Shown here one piece after another: positions 24,201 through 37,000 of a DNA stretch of 64,000 bases. The position numbers and the translations under genes are program-made. Every line of letters starts with the position of its first letter. Positions within the stretch are counted from its first letter, which is position 1. The stretch is from Tetrahymena elliotti 4EA (Eukaryota > Ciliophora > Oligohymenophorea > Hymenostomatida > Tetrahymenidae), in contig JH720356.1 of the NCBI GenBank assembly GCA_000231825.2, forward strand, positions 387,120 to 451,119, written 5' to 3'. The notes under the pieces were generated by a model that was given only the letters and a program-made list of their open reading frames with translations, was not told where the DNA came from and did no database searches.

Positions 24201-26246
24201 ATGATAGTCGATTATAGCGAAAGTGAATCAGAACCAGAGTTTTAAAAGAAAAGAATTGAAGAAAATGCAAGTAGCAAAAGTTTTGCAATTGCTGTAAATG
24301 TTAAGCCTGAAGTGAGTACTTCTAAATTAGAGTAGGAGAGAGAAGAAAATAGATTGAGGTAGTTAAATTAGATTTATAGCAATGGAAATAGTGCATAAAA
24401 TAAGAAGAATAATCATTTAACTGGAAAAGTAGAAAGCTATAATATGCATAGTTTTAGTTTCGACTAGTAGTTTTACAATTTTAAGAATAGAGGTTATGCA
24501 TATGATCCTTAGTTGGAAACAAATAAAATAGTTGTAGATGATGCTAAATTTCCAGAGCTTGCTTAAGTAATTCATTATGGTGGAAACGTCGATCCTACTA
24601 TGCTTGATACTAAAGGAACATTTATCTCACAAAGCACTGAAGAAAAGCAAAAACAAAAGTAATTAAAAGCTATGAGAGAAAAAACAGGTACTGTTAATGA
24701 TGGTACTTATGCTGGTCCTTGGGCTAATTATCAAGGAGAAAACATAAAACCTAAAGAATTAACTCAAGAAGAGAAATTAGAATTAGAAAAAAAGAAAATT
24801 GAAGAGCAAGAAGAAGCTAAGCTTAAAAAGGAAAAGAAAAGAAAGCAAAAATTATAAGAAAAGGGTTATGAAATAGATGGTGATGAAGATTAAGAAAAAG
24901 AAGAGGGTAAAGCAAAAGATAAAGAAGAAAATGCTGAAGAATAATAAAAAGAATAAGTAGAAGGTGAAGAATAATAAGAGCAAGTTAAAAATTAGAAAGA
25001 TAAAGTAAAATTATTGTTTATTCTATTTAATTTTTAAAGCAATAAAGCCTATAAAATTTGCATTATTTTTATTAATTATTATTATTTTAATCTATAGAAC
25101 TAAGCTGAAGTCACCACTTCTATTTTTCATGATGCAGTACCTTACTTTGATTATAAAGGTAGAAGCTATATATAACCTCCAATCGACTTAAAACCAAGAG
25201 ATCACGTATGTTACATTCCTAAAAAGTAAGTTCATTGCTGGTCAGGACATGAGAAAGGAGTTTAAGCAATTAGATTTTTCCCTAAATATGGCCACTTTTT
25301 ATTATCTGCATCTCTTGATAGCACAGTAATTAATTAGAAAAGCATTTTAGATTATAATAATAAACATTTTTTTTCGAAATAGGTAAAATTGTGGGATGTA
25401 ATGGGAAATAAGAAATGTGTTAGAACATATATGGGACATAAATAAGCAGTTAGAGATATTGAATTTACAAATGATGGAAGACATTTCTTGTCTTGCTCTT
25501 ATGATAAAAATGTATTGTATTGGGATACAGAGACTGGAAAAATTGTGAGAACATTCAATATTAAAAAGTATCCTTATCAAGCCAGATTTAACCCAGATGA
25601 AGGCAAGCAAAGCTCTTTTATTCTTGCATCTTCAAATAAAAAAGTTTTATAATATGATGTTAGATCAGGTGCTCGTACCTAAGTTTATGATGAACATCTA
25701 GGTGTTGTAAATACAGTTACTTTTGTTGATTATGGTAGAAAATTTGTTTCTACTTCTGATGATAAAAAAATATTCTTATGGGGCTTTGGTATTGGTGTCG
25801 TTGAAAAGCATATAGCAGAACCAGATATGACAGCTATAGCAAGCACAAATATTCATCCCACAGAAAAATTCTTTGCTGGTTAATGTTCAGATAATAAAGT
25901 AATTTTTTTAGATAATTAAAAGAGTTTGTATTAATTTATCGTTTTTATGAAATAGATTTAAATTTATGACACAAAAGGAGGTAATTTTAGATTAAATAAG
26001 AAGAAATTATTTAAAGAACATGTTTCTTCTGGTTATGCAATTGGTTTGGATTTCTCTCCAGATGGGTAATTCCTTTGTTCAGGAGATGCTGAAGGTAGGG
26101 CTTATTTCTGGGATTGGAAAAGTGGAAAAAGTTACAAAGTTATATAGGCTCATGATTAAGTATGTATTGATATCAGATGGCATCCTATCGAAACATCTAA
26201 AGTAGCTACTTGTGGATGGGATGGTCTCATCAAGTATTGGGATTGA
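24201..26246 (+). CDS. CDC40: PRP17/CDC40, spliceosomal WD40 protein
   Basis: Exons are 24201-25004, 25098-25325, 25383-25898 and 25956-26246, encoding 612 aa. The N-terminus is acidic (DYSESESEPE), then has the family segments GYAYDPQLETNKIVVDD and GPWANYQ, followed by a K/E/Q-rich linker. The core starts YDYxGRSY-like (FDYKGRSYIQPP) and KKQVHCWSGHEKGVQAIRFFP. Seven WD40 blades follow, ending ETSKVATCGWDGLIKYWD, nearly identical to human CDC40. PRP17 acts in the second catalytic step of splicing. The introns are 93, 57 and 57 nt. Each is a multiple of three and has no in-frame TGA, so the unspliced transcript stays open for 681 codons. Splicing is inferred from the blades: SLDST-VKLWDV and CSDNK-IQIYD are restored only after removal. 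Confidence 0.95.
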
Positions 26247-27259
26247 TTAAGTATTTAAAAATAATTAATATGAAAAGAATATATTCAGATATAATTTTTA
26301 AAATAAAATAATGTATATTTGTATCCTCTATAATAGTAAAAAAGCTAGATATTTTTTTAGTGTTATTTGAGATCTAAAATAAGTTTATATACTTATTATA
26401 TGTGACAAATATTTTCTAATTACTTATAAAAATCAAAATAGTTTCATCAAACTAACATTTAGATTATTTTAATTCAAGATTTAATAAATTTTTCTAAATT
26501 AATTGATATCTCTTACTCTTTTTCAATTTCTCTTATTTAAATATGAAGCATTTATGTAATCAAACTTAAGTTTAAATAAATTATAATATAACGAAATAGA
26601 TATGTTTTTATCTATTTAAGTAGGTAGAAATATCTATCTATCATTTTAAAATGAATTTAAGTTGCTGCTATTTTGTTTAATCAAATTACAATATAATAAT
26701 TAATGTATACATACTTAAAACATGTTCTTAATCAAAATTTTAAAATGTAAGAAAATTTAGCGAGACTTTTTCATAAAATTTCATAAACCAATTAAGGATA
26801 CTATCAGTTGTTTTAATTTGAAGTTTGTTTTTAATTTTATATTTTAACTGAGAAGGAGGGTTTATTTATTTAGCTCTTAACTTCTAAATAGAGAGAGAAC
26901 TAATATGAACTAAAATAAACTAATTTAACTGTAAGAAATATTTGAAAATCCATAGAAAACTAGGAAGTTAGACTTTTTATTTAATTGACGAATAGATAGA
27001 AATTCTAAGAAATATCACTTAGAAATGAAGTTAAGGTCAATACCAAGATAGAACGAACTATGACTAACCATTACACAATATATTTATTTTTTAATTTCTT
27101 ATTTTATTTAGGGTCTTAATTTATTTATTTAGAATATTTAACTTTTGTTAGATAAATATTTTTATAGTTTTGATTCGTTTAGATGACATCTGAAGGCTAT
27201 AACCAAATTGATTTGTTGTTTAATTTCTATTGATTTTTCATTTTTTACTTAAAATTTTT
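26247..27259. other. Convergent intergenic region
   Basis: About 1 kb between the PRP17 stop and the predicted end of the acinus-like gene. A/T-rich, without recognisable elements. Confidence 0.6.
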
Positions 27260-28388
27260 TCAAGAACCTCTTATCTCTTCTAAACCTTTATTTTTTTTAA
27301 TGATAAATTTAAAATGTGGTTTTAAAATATTTGGAAAAATAGAGTGAATGATCTTTTTTAAATTAATTCTCATTGAATCTTTCAACTATTAAGGATTTTA
27401 AGTGATAATAAAATGAATTACAGTTTCTTTAGATTAGACTGTGTAGTAAACAGAAGGTTAGTGGTTAGTTTTTAGGAAGTTAGAGCTTATTCTTTAATAC
27501 GAGCTTTTATCTTTTTAATTAAAACGATCATCTTAATATTTATTTGGGCTTCTCTTTCTATATTTATCATCATATCTATCTTCTCTATTTCTATCTTTTT
27601 CACTTCTGTCTCTTTCTCTGTCTTTTTTGTCTCTTTAGTCTCTCTCACGATCCTTGTAATCTCTTTCTTATTCCCTAGATTCCCTATCACTGCTATATCT
27701 TTTTTTATCTTTTCTATCAAAATCATCTCTTTTATCTATATTATTAACATTTTTGTTTTTTAAAAAGAAACATTTTTAAAAAATTTTTTCATTTTAAAAT
27801 TATTGTTGAGCAAAAAAGAGATTTATTGATTTTATGTTTAAAAAATATTTACTCTTATCCTTAAAGGCTTCTTGTTCTGGTCTAGTTATATTCTAAGAAA
27901 CTTATATCTTAGTAATTATTTCAGAAACTTCTATGTTTTACAAGAGTTTTACTTTCAACTTTTCTCCTCCTTGGTCAGGCCAGTAAATTTTTGACAACTT
28001 TGAGAAGGCTAATATGGCATCTTCTTACTAGGAATACTTTTTAATAATTAAATTATTTTATCAATTTTTAAAACCACTCAATTTATTTTTTGTTTAAAAT
28101 TCAAAGGATGCTTTAATAAAAAATCAATATTTAAATATTATTTACTGTAACGACACAAGTCTTGCTACGTTTATTAATCCAAAACTTTGTAGTAACGCCA
28201 TACTATTTAACTTATTTTTCAAAATCTCTGTATGTTTCAGGATCAGCTATGTTTTCAATTTACAAACTGCATTGATCTTCTGTATTTTTAAATTTACGAT
28301 CCCTAGAGTCATCATGGCTACTATTTTCGCGATTATTATGGTGTGAGCTACTGTGGCTATGGTGATCACTTTATCTTCTTCCACTCAT
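27260..28388 (-). CDS. Acinus-like RRM protein with RD/RE-rich tail
   Basis: Exons are 28388-28146, 28036-27853 and 27735-27260, encoding 300 aa. The N-terminus is S/H/R-rich. One RRM covers about residues 40-120. Its sequence (LQIENIADPETYRDF, KFWINKRSKTCVVTYSSQED, IYWPDQGGEKLKVKLL) follows the acinus RRM closely (FWIDKIKSHCFVTY...WP......L). Acinus joins RNPS1 and SAP18 in the ASAP complex beside the exon junction complex. The second half is arginine/aspartate-rich (KKRYSSDRESRE, RERDQRDKKDRERDRSEKDR), as in SR-related proteins. Animal acinus is over 1300 residues with an N-terminal SAP domain, which is missing here. The second intron (117 nt) is a multiple of three without TGA, so retention would also stay in frame. 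The last ~60 residues are not RD-rich and the true 3' end is uncertain. Confidence 0.6.
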
Positions 28389-28995
28389 TTTATTAACTAA
28401 TCTTAATGGCAGTTATAATACTAAATTACAAAAAATTGATTCTTTTCTTGGCTTTTAAATTTAATTATTTTCTGAAAATGTATCTATCTATCTATCAATA
28501 TATCTCTTTAACTTTTCTTTGATTTCTTAGACAATATTACATATATTTTTTCTAAAATAAGATTCGATAATTAGTAAGAAATTTGAATTTGGTTATCAAA
28601 AATAACAAGCAATCACTAAAATTTGCATTTTCTTTTAGAATATACAAAAATTTGATAAATGCATTTTATTATTAAAAAATGATTTGTTGATAAAATTAAA
28701 AAATTAAAAAACCCTTTGAAAGTAGAATAGACATTTTTAAAAAAAACAAACCAATAAATAGTTAACAAATCCATTTTATTTATTACTAATCATTTTTGAT
28801 ATTGCTCAATTTAAATATCTTTACCAAATAATTTTTGCTATCAAAAATCATTAGTTTTTTTTCTATAAGAATGAATTGTTTATTTTATTCAAATTCTTTT
28901 TTTTTGAGGATAGCTATCAAAAAATATTGGAATATTATCTTAAAAAATAAAAAAAACATTAATTAAAAATTATACAATCAACCACATTTGCAAAT
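28389..28995. other. Divergent intergenic region
   Basis: Head-to-head spacer between the acinus-like (-) and UBA-like (+) genes, with a TATC microsatellite at about 28481-28496. Probably carries both promoters; no motif recognised. Confidence 0.6.
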
Positions 28996-29685
28996 ATGAA
29001 CCAAAAGAATTTCAAAATTTAAGGATTTTTATAGAACAAACTTATAGCCGAAATAAATTTAGACTAACTAAAATAGTTTTAAGTTCAAGATCAAGGCAAT
29101 AACAATTAGAGATCAGTACTTTTATAGTAAAGAGAATAATCTAGAGATAATATTTTAAATAAAGTAAAAGTTATTTATAATCGCCCTAAATTTGAAGTTG
29201 ATTATAACTTATGTCTTTTAAGCTATGAAATAAAGAACCTTCCTGAGGTTAGCCTAAATTTAGTATAGTAAATAGAAAAAAAGCAAGAATAAAGGAAAAA
29301 ATATTATGATGATAAGATAAGCTTAATTCAAAATTTACAAAGCAATAATGATTAGCAATCTGAAATAAAGAATTAGGGATACTTTTTTAATAAGAAGAAT
29401 GATAGTTAGTTTGACTATTAAGATAATGATAATAACTAAGCTAATTAAATTTATTAGTTTAATCCTAACAATAATAACAAGTTGTATGGCAGTTTTAAAG
29501 GCTAATAGTCAAATATGGATATGTCAAAAATGTATTTTTCCAATAAATCTATTGTAGAAGATGTAATCAAGTTTTAAAAAGAAACAGGATGTGATTTCGC
29601 TACTTGCCAAAAATATATCCAAGAAAATGGAAGCTTTGAATAAGCTATTAAAAAATATGAAGAGGAGATAAACAACTTTAATTGA
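28996..29685 (+). CDS. Small protein with C-terminal UBA-like helical domain
   Basis: Single exon, 229 aa. Residues 1-185 are Q/N-rich with K/E helices (YEIKNLPEVSLNLVQQIEKK). The last ~42 residues form a compact three-helix pattern, IVEDVIKFQKETGCDF, ATCQKYIQENGSFEQAI, KKYEEE, resembling UBA/CUE-type domains, where a hydrophobic residue, a variable loop and an AI(K/R) third helix are typical. Such domains bind ubiquitin or nascent-chain factors; no partner is suggested by context. Its stop lies about 220 bp from the convergent end of the TPR gene. Gene secure; domain call tentative. Confidence 0.6.
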
Positions 29686-29905
29686 AAACATTTTTATATA
29701 TTAAATTTTACTTTTATTTACATATTTTTTACAACAAATAAAATGTAATTCTTTTCAATTTTAATTCATTTGTACTATTGATTTTCACTTTATGTATGTG
29801 TATTTCTATTAAATAATTACTAGATGATAGATATATTTTGTAAACTTTAGTATAGTGTTTTAAATTAATTCTTCATACTGGGAGATAGATAGATAGATAG
29901 ATCAA

Positions 29906-32719
29906 TCAATAATCTGAATAAATTATCATATTCTCCATTTTTTAAAAGTAATTCTTAAATTTAAGCGAATTAGGCTTGAATGTATATTTAAACCCTAAAA
30001 GATTTCTATTTGGAGTGCAATGGTTGAAAAAGAATTTTTGATTGCATGTTTATCTGTTTATTATTGCTGATACTTGAGCTTCTTTCAATTTTTTTTGTAA
30101 TCTTTTATCATCATACACATCCATCTTAACCTTTTAAACTTTCTCTTCTATTGTTAACTTCAGTAAAGATTTATCAACTATTTTTGAGGAACGAGGGTCT
30201 TTATACTGTGTATTGTGTAACACCTAGTAATAATTTTAGAGAAATAATATGCTTTTAGAAAATAATTAAGAATTATTTATTTACTATTGGTTGAAATTAA
30301 TTCTTTTGGTCAAGAATCTTTTAAATTATTTAATATTCCTTAACATTTTCCATACCTTCTGGAATTATTTTTAATTTCATTTTTTCATCTGGGTTAATTT
30401 CTGTTTTTATTTAAAAAAGTTTAATATATCTTTAACTTTTTCTAGAATTTACAGCTAGGATCATGATTTGCTTGGTTTATTTCTTTGTCATCTCTAAGGA
30501 TGATTATTTAGAGTTCAGCAGATATCTTAGTTGAAAATCTCAATTAATCTACATTTTTAGTAAAATTTGAATGAAATTTAATTGGTTAACTTCACAAAAA
30601 ATACTTTATTACCTTGCTGGTCCGTTAATAACCCTAGCTTGGCCAATACCATTTAATTTAAATTTGGTATAAAATTATTATTTTTTGTAAACAATTTTGA
30701 GACAGTGTAGATGCTTTGCTGCATATTTTCTGATTTAGGATTCTCAGTTTGATGAGAAATAGATCTTTCATGAAAGTACTTAGCCTTTTAAATATCCCCT
30801 TTCATAAAGTAAAGAAATCCTAATTTATCATACATTTTTATTTCTGTTTCTTGATCATTTAAATACCAAGAGTAGTGAATAGCTCTCCTATACAACTAAA
30901 GTGCTTAGTCATAATCTTACTCATCTTAAAATAGTTATCCAAGTAAAATCAGTGATCTCATTTTAATTTATGGATTTCCAACAATTTCACTTAAATGTTT
31001 CTTAATATGAAATAATTTAATAATTTACTAAAATAATTTAATGATTACTAGTTAAATGAATGAATATAAAGCATTGTCTATATCATGATTAAAGTAGTTA
31101 AGCTATCCTAAAAAAGTTATTGTATCTGCAAAATTCTCTAAATTCTTTTCTTGTGATGTTTGTACTAAAAAATCTTTCATTACTTAAAGAAAAATAAATG
31201 ATTATTTTAAATAATTTTGTTAATAAAATTTACTATTTATTGCTTCAACAAAGTTTCTTTTTTTAATAAATTATTTTAGCTATATTTCTTTTTATTTTAG
31301 AAGCTATAACTTCTTTAGTTTCTCATCCTGAATAATCACCATCGGATTTAGTTTCTTAAATTTTTTAATCATGTCATTAGCTTGGTCACTGATAGATTTT
31401 TCCTTTTCCTAATCTTAATTTCATAAAATAATCAACAAAAATAAAGAATATTTAAAAAATGTACTTGTGAACGAGGAATTGTTGCCTTTTGAAGAGAAAT
31501 CATTGTTCATAGATAAAACAAAATCATGGTCTATCATGCTGTTTTCGTTATCTGATTATTTATTTACCTACTTAATTGGTTTTAATCCCTTAAACATATT
31601 TTAAAAGCTTCTATTAGTTTAATGATCTTTCAATGGAAATAAGAATGAGGAATCTTCTGTTTGTCTTTTTGTATTTTGATTTTTAGTATCTACCTTAAAT
31701 TGGCTAAGACTTCTTGAATGATTTCCATGTTTATCATTTTCAATAATACTTGGTATTTCACTATCTAAAATATTCTAATCTAATTTAGGAAACCTTTCAA
31801 AATGACTAAAATTGAAAGACCTTTTTTGAGATACAGTTGTGCTTTGTGATAGAATAGTATCTTTGAAAGAAAGGTTTTTTGCATAAGATTGATTAGTTTT
31901 ATAATTCCTTAATTCATTAGATTATTTAAATTAGGGTATGTTTAAAAAGCTATCATAAGCTGTAGATAATTAATGAGAATTCGTTTCAGAAGATTTTAAT
32001 TTATTCTGTGATTTAGAATAAATTTTATTCTATCTAGCTTGTTTAAATTTTTATTTTATTTAATAGATGTCAACTTTTTGGTTAATAATTTCATTATTGT
32101 TTTCAGTTTATTTCTCTTCTGAGCGTTCTTAGTTTGTTTATCTGTAAGTTTAAGATTTATTATTTTATTCCTAAGTTCTGTTATAACTAAAATTCTTTTT
32201 TAAAATATTGTTTTATAATACTACTTAATTGTTTTATATATTTGATGAATTATTGCTATTTGGTTAAAGAATATTATTTTTATCAAGTTTTTCAGTTCCC
32301 CTTTCAAATAAATTTTTTGTTTCGTTCAGCATCTTGTTTTTAGAAGAAAAAAAAAATCTATTTTCTTCACTCGAATTATGAGTTTTCTATTAAAAAGTCT
32401 TATAAATTGTCTAAAAATCCTCCTTTGTTCTGGCTAATAGTGCTAAGCTAGATTGGGTTGATCTCAGTTTTGAATAATTATTGCCATTTATTTTTGATAA
32501 GTTATTCAATTAAAAGTTTTAACCTTAATTTAAATAAGATAAGTCATTTTTTTATTTTTCTTCATGTTTATCATTTTTTTAAATATAAACTGTTGATTGA
32601 ATTGGCTAAATAAACATGTTTTAAAAGAATGTAGCTGACTTTGGAGGAAAATTTTTAGATAAGCTGCCAGTCACTTGCCTTGAGTTTGAAGAGGATTTAT
32701 TACTTGAGTTTATCAGCAT
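29906..32719 (-). CDS. TPR-repeat protein with long disordered N-terminus
   Basis: Exons on the minus strand are 32719-31465, 31413-31234, 31182-31049, 31000-30613, 30548-30453, 30400-30285 and 30223-29906, encoding about 828 aa. Residues 1-420 are S/N/Q/K-rich. From about 440 there is a helical region, then classic TPR pairs: KMRSLILLGQLFQDEQDYDQ, ALQLYRRAIHYSWYLND, and MYDKLGFLYFMKGDIQKAKY with FHERSISH. This arrangement is common in a large ciliate TPR family of unknown role. A C-terminal lysine-rich part includes VDKSLLKLTIEEKVQKVK. The introns at 31183-31233 (51 nt) and 31001-31048 (48 nt) are multiples of three with no TGA; they are called introns only from composition and splice signals, so 33 residues could be retained. 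The extreme C-terminus (last exon) is less certain. Confidence 0.72.
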
Positions 32720-34000
32720 ATGTAATTTGATATTCTACTAATTGTAATCTTTTTAATTCTACCAATAGCTTTTAAATGATTCACACTTGGAAAATATATT
32801 TTTAACAATATTTAATAATTTTTAGAAGATAAGCTAGAGATAAATATGGTAGATTATAATAATATTGAATTAGTATTTTAAAATATCTGCTTTTTAAATA
32901 ATCTACTATCTTATTTCAACAAATAAGCTATATTAATTTTTTAATTATTTTTAAATTATTCAACAGATAAGTCAAGAAATGAAGCTTTATGAACAAGAAT
33001 CTATTTTCTTAAAAGTTTAACAACACATTATTTTTTTAATAGATTTTTATTAAAAAATTATTAATAAACAGAAATAATAGGTACTTTAAAACATTTTATT
33101 TTTACTGTCAAGCACTTTAAGGTAATATTCTTAAATTAATTATCAAATTTAAATATTTTATTTGAAAAAAAACTAATAAAACTTTTTAAAAATATTTCAT
33201 TTTTCTTTTATTAAAACAGATTTACTAACTTGAATCAATAATGGTTAACTTAAAATTAAAAATAATCATTTATAATTTAAATTTGTTAAAGATTTAAAAT
33301 GTGTTTAGAGTTTTAATCTCAAAAATGAATTTTAGAAAGTAAAAATGAAAAATACTCTCATGTAATAAAAAAAGATTACAATAAAATCCTTTTTAAATCA
33401 CAAAATTAACCTGACTAAGCAATTTGATATTGTACATATTATTAATTGATTTTTTACCCAGATGTAATTAAAATTGATATTTATTTATAAATGTAATCAT
33501 TATATTTTAATTTTAGGAATAATTCAAAAAAAAAATTTGGGAAAGTTATAAAAAAGGTTTTCTAAACACAAAGATATTGGCATTCAACTAGAATAGTTTT
33601 TGAAAACCTGAATTTTTTATTTCTTTTTGATAGCTGAAATTAACATTAGTTAATGAAATTTAATCAATAGATTTGAATGATAGGTATTTAAAAAATATTT
33701 AGGTTCTTTTAAATATGTCTTAATTCAACGCATTTTGATTTGTTTTTAAAAGATTATTTGGTATAGTAGTAAATCAAAACATAAATACAAAAAAAATGAA
33801 AAACAAAAGAAATTTTATAGATTAGTCATTAATTTTAGGTGTTTGCTTTACTTAAGTAAGTTAGAGAGTTAGAACTATTAAGTTATACAACAAAACAGAT
33901 TTTTTTCAAAGTATCATTAATCAAAAAATTTTTTTAATCAAATAACTAATAATTTTCTTTGAGATATAATATTCAATTAATATAATCTAAAATAAAGTAA
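32720..34000. other. Divergent AT-rich intergenic region
   Basis: About 1.3 kb between divergent genes (TPR protein on minus, K+ channel on plus). Homopolymer A/T runs; nothing recognised. Confidence 0.6.
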
Positions 34001-37000
34001 ATGAGCACTCGTAATTATATTAAAGAAGGAAATTTAAGTGAAATTAATATCTTTAATTGCAATGATGCAAGCTAATTTAAAGATGATCCTTCTGAAATTT
34101 TAAGAATGGGTGATTAAAAGAGGAAAGGATGCTGTAGTTAAGTAAATTAAAAAGAAAATTTGACATTTAGCTTAAAACAAATTCAAAGCGATCCAAACAT
34201 ATTAATAGAAGAATTATAGATAGAGTAAGAATAAACCAAAAAGCATATAAAAAAATAAGAAAGCTAATTAACAATAAATTCTATGCCTAAAAGAAGGACA
34301 TATTTAAAAAACGGAGGAGGCAGTATGATACAAATAGCTATGAATTCTACTTCAAAAATAGACTTAAATAAGTAGCGATTTATTAATTTACTTGCTTATA
34401 ATTTACATTAGTATATTAAAACTGAATTTATATCGATTTGTATTATGCTTTCTTAATTAAAATTTTTTATTAGTAGCAATAACTAAATATTCTTCAATTG
34501 CTTTTTTTATTCTTATTTTTCTTTTTTTACTCATTTAAAAGTGACCTTAATGACATGGAAGATAGATTTAAGGGATTGTCAGAAGATGAAAAGAAATAAG
34601 CAATCAAAGCAGAATAAAAAGCAATAGTAAAAAATAGTTATTATGAAAAATTTGTTCAAACTAAATCAGATATAAAGCTATTTAAGATAAATTCGATGTT
34701 GTAAGCTTTAAATCTAGTAGTTATAGTAGCTAGTTTTCTTGATTCAATTAGAAAGTATGGCCAACAATATAAGTTTAAAAGATTAAAAGAAACACAGTTC
34801 TAAATAATTGGAGATAAATCTTCTAACTATAAATTTTATTTTGATAACAAATACTTTATTGGTAATTAACCTTCTCAAGCCAGAATGTTTATTATAAAAT
34901 TGTAAAGTACAATCTATAATTGGAGAATATGTAAATATTTTGATCTTTACTTTTATTACTTACTTATTTCTTGAAGATTTCATGGATTAAAATGAAATAG
35001 ATTATAAAATACTTATCCAGCTTAAAAGAACAAATAAATCTTTAAGAATGGGCTCTCAATTCTAATAATAATTCAATTTATTTTAATAAAAATTTTAAAA
35101 AAATTAGTTCACTATTTTTACAAATAAATACTGCATGCGGTGGACTGGAGTAATTTAATCATTTTACCTGATTCTTTAACTAAAAAAATTTGGGATAGTT
35201 ACATACTTTTTTTGCTATGTTTGAATATTTTTTACATACCTATTAAAATTACATGGGAAGAATAGGGTTTGGGAGGTTTTGAATTAACCTCATGGGTATA
35301 GATATTCTTGAATGATTTACCAGGCTGGACATTTTTGGCAGATATAATATTGAATTTTAACACGGCTTATTTTAGCAAAGGGTAAATCATAAAGAGCAGA
35401 TCTAAGTAAGTATTTTTTGCTTTAATTCATTTATTATTAACAAATGAGCAAACTAAGAACTATTTTAGGATTTTTCTTTTTTTTTCTTTTGCTTTTCTAT
35501 TTATGATTGACAAATTTATTTCTATAGAGTAGTACTGAGCAATTTAAAAATCAAATATTTATTAATTTCTTATTCTTAAATTAGAATTATAAAAAACTAT
35601 TTAAAAACGAAATTCCTTGGGGACTTGCTAGTAGTTATACCTTTTATTATTAGTTTAAAGCTAAATCTTATTCTCTTGAATTCTGTTCTCCTCTTACGTA
35701 CTAATAAGATGCTTAAACTCGCAAATTATTTTGAATAGCTGGTCAATTTTACTCCTAAGCAATCTGCTCTTTATAATTTATTCAAATTAGTATTCACAAT
35801 TGTATTTGTGGCTCATTTCGCAGGCTGTATGTTTTTTTTTGTAGGCTCCATAGAAATGTAGAATAATATAGTAACTAAAACATGGATTGAAGCAAGTAAT
35901 CTGCAAGGTAAGATGTGGTACGAGCAGTATGTAACTTCTCTATATTGGGCAGTTATCACTATGATTACGATTGGATATGGTGATGTTACTCCAATAACTA
36001 TCTATGAAAGAATTTATGTAATATTTGTTACACTGATGAGTTGTGGTGTTTTCGCTTATTCACTTAATTAAATAGGTAAAAAAACTTTATTTATGAAACA
36101 GACAGATGAAATACAAAATTTTTATGTAACAACATTTCAAATCCAAAATAAAACCCTTACAAGCAAATGATTTTAACTGAAAAGAAATAAGTCTGAGTTA
36201 ATTCAAAATATCTAATTTTTATTTTTTATAGGTTTGTTAATTCAAGCTCTTACAAAATCATCTAATTAGCTTAAACAAAGAATGAATATGCTTACTAGAC
36301 ATTTGAGACATAGGGGAGTGAGTAATAGTTTACAAATTTAAGTAAGAAAATACTTTGAGTATTGGCATCAAAGCAACGAAGAAAACGATGGAGAAGAATG
36401 CGATAAAATGATTGAAAGCTTATCTAATAACCTCAAAAAAGAAGTTTTGAATGATATCCGCAATCGTTTAATCTTTAAAATACCCATTTTAGTGAATAAT
36501 TTTTCTCCAAGTTTCCTCAAAAACATAGCAAATCATATCAAAACCAAGCGTTCTAAACCAGAAGAGATTCTTATAGATGAAAATTAAATAAATGATAAAT
36601 TGTATTTTTTAGCAAGTGGATAAATTGTCTCATATATTAATATTAAAAAAGATGATTTTTAACCTTATACCGTTGTTAAGAATATTAAAGTTAATTCAAT
36701 ATTTGATCAAATATCTTTTATGGGAGATTTACCTAGCTTAACTGGATATAGAAGTGTGGGTTCATGTATGCTTTACTATATAAATAAAGAAGAATTTAAT
36801 TAAGAAATAAAAAACTTCCCTTAGGATCAAGAAAAGTATCAGCTAATCAAAGACAATATTGTCATTTATAAAAGTTAAAGAAACATTAATACAAAATGCA
36901 ATTTTTGTGATAAATACACACATTCATTTGATTGCTGCCCATATGTTAAATACATTCCATACACTGATAAAACTTTAATTTTATACAGAGTTTCTATAGA

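Noticed and set aside
25326..25382. Treating this PRP17 segment as coding
   Set aside because: It would insert 19 residues into the strand SLDST-VKLWDV of a WD40 blade, and it has GTA...TAG ends and intron-like composition.
25347..25610. Minus-strand 87-aa open frame
   Set aside because: Antisense to PRP17 WD40 blades; no independent support.
27487..27726. Minus-strand K/I/E-rich 79-aa frame
   Set aside because: Frame-shifted reading of the RD/RE-rich tail of the acinus-like gene.
29884..29902. GATA microsatellite as a regulatory site
   Set aside because: Similar (GATA)n tracts occur at 5726, 6193 and 28481 without gene-related position; simple slippage is enough.
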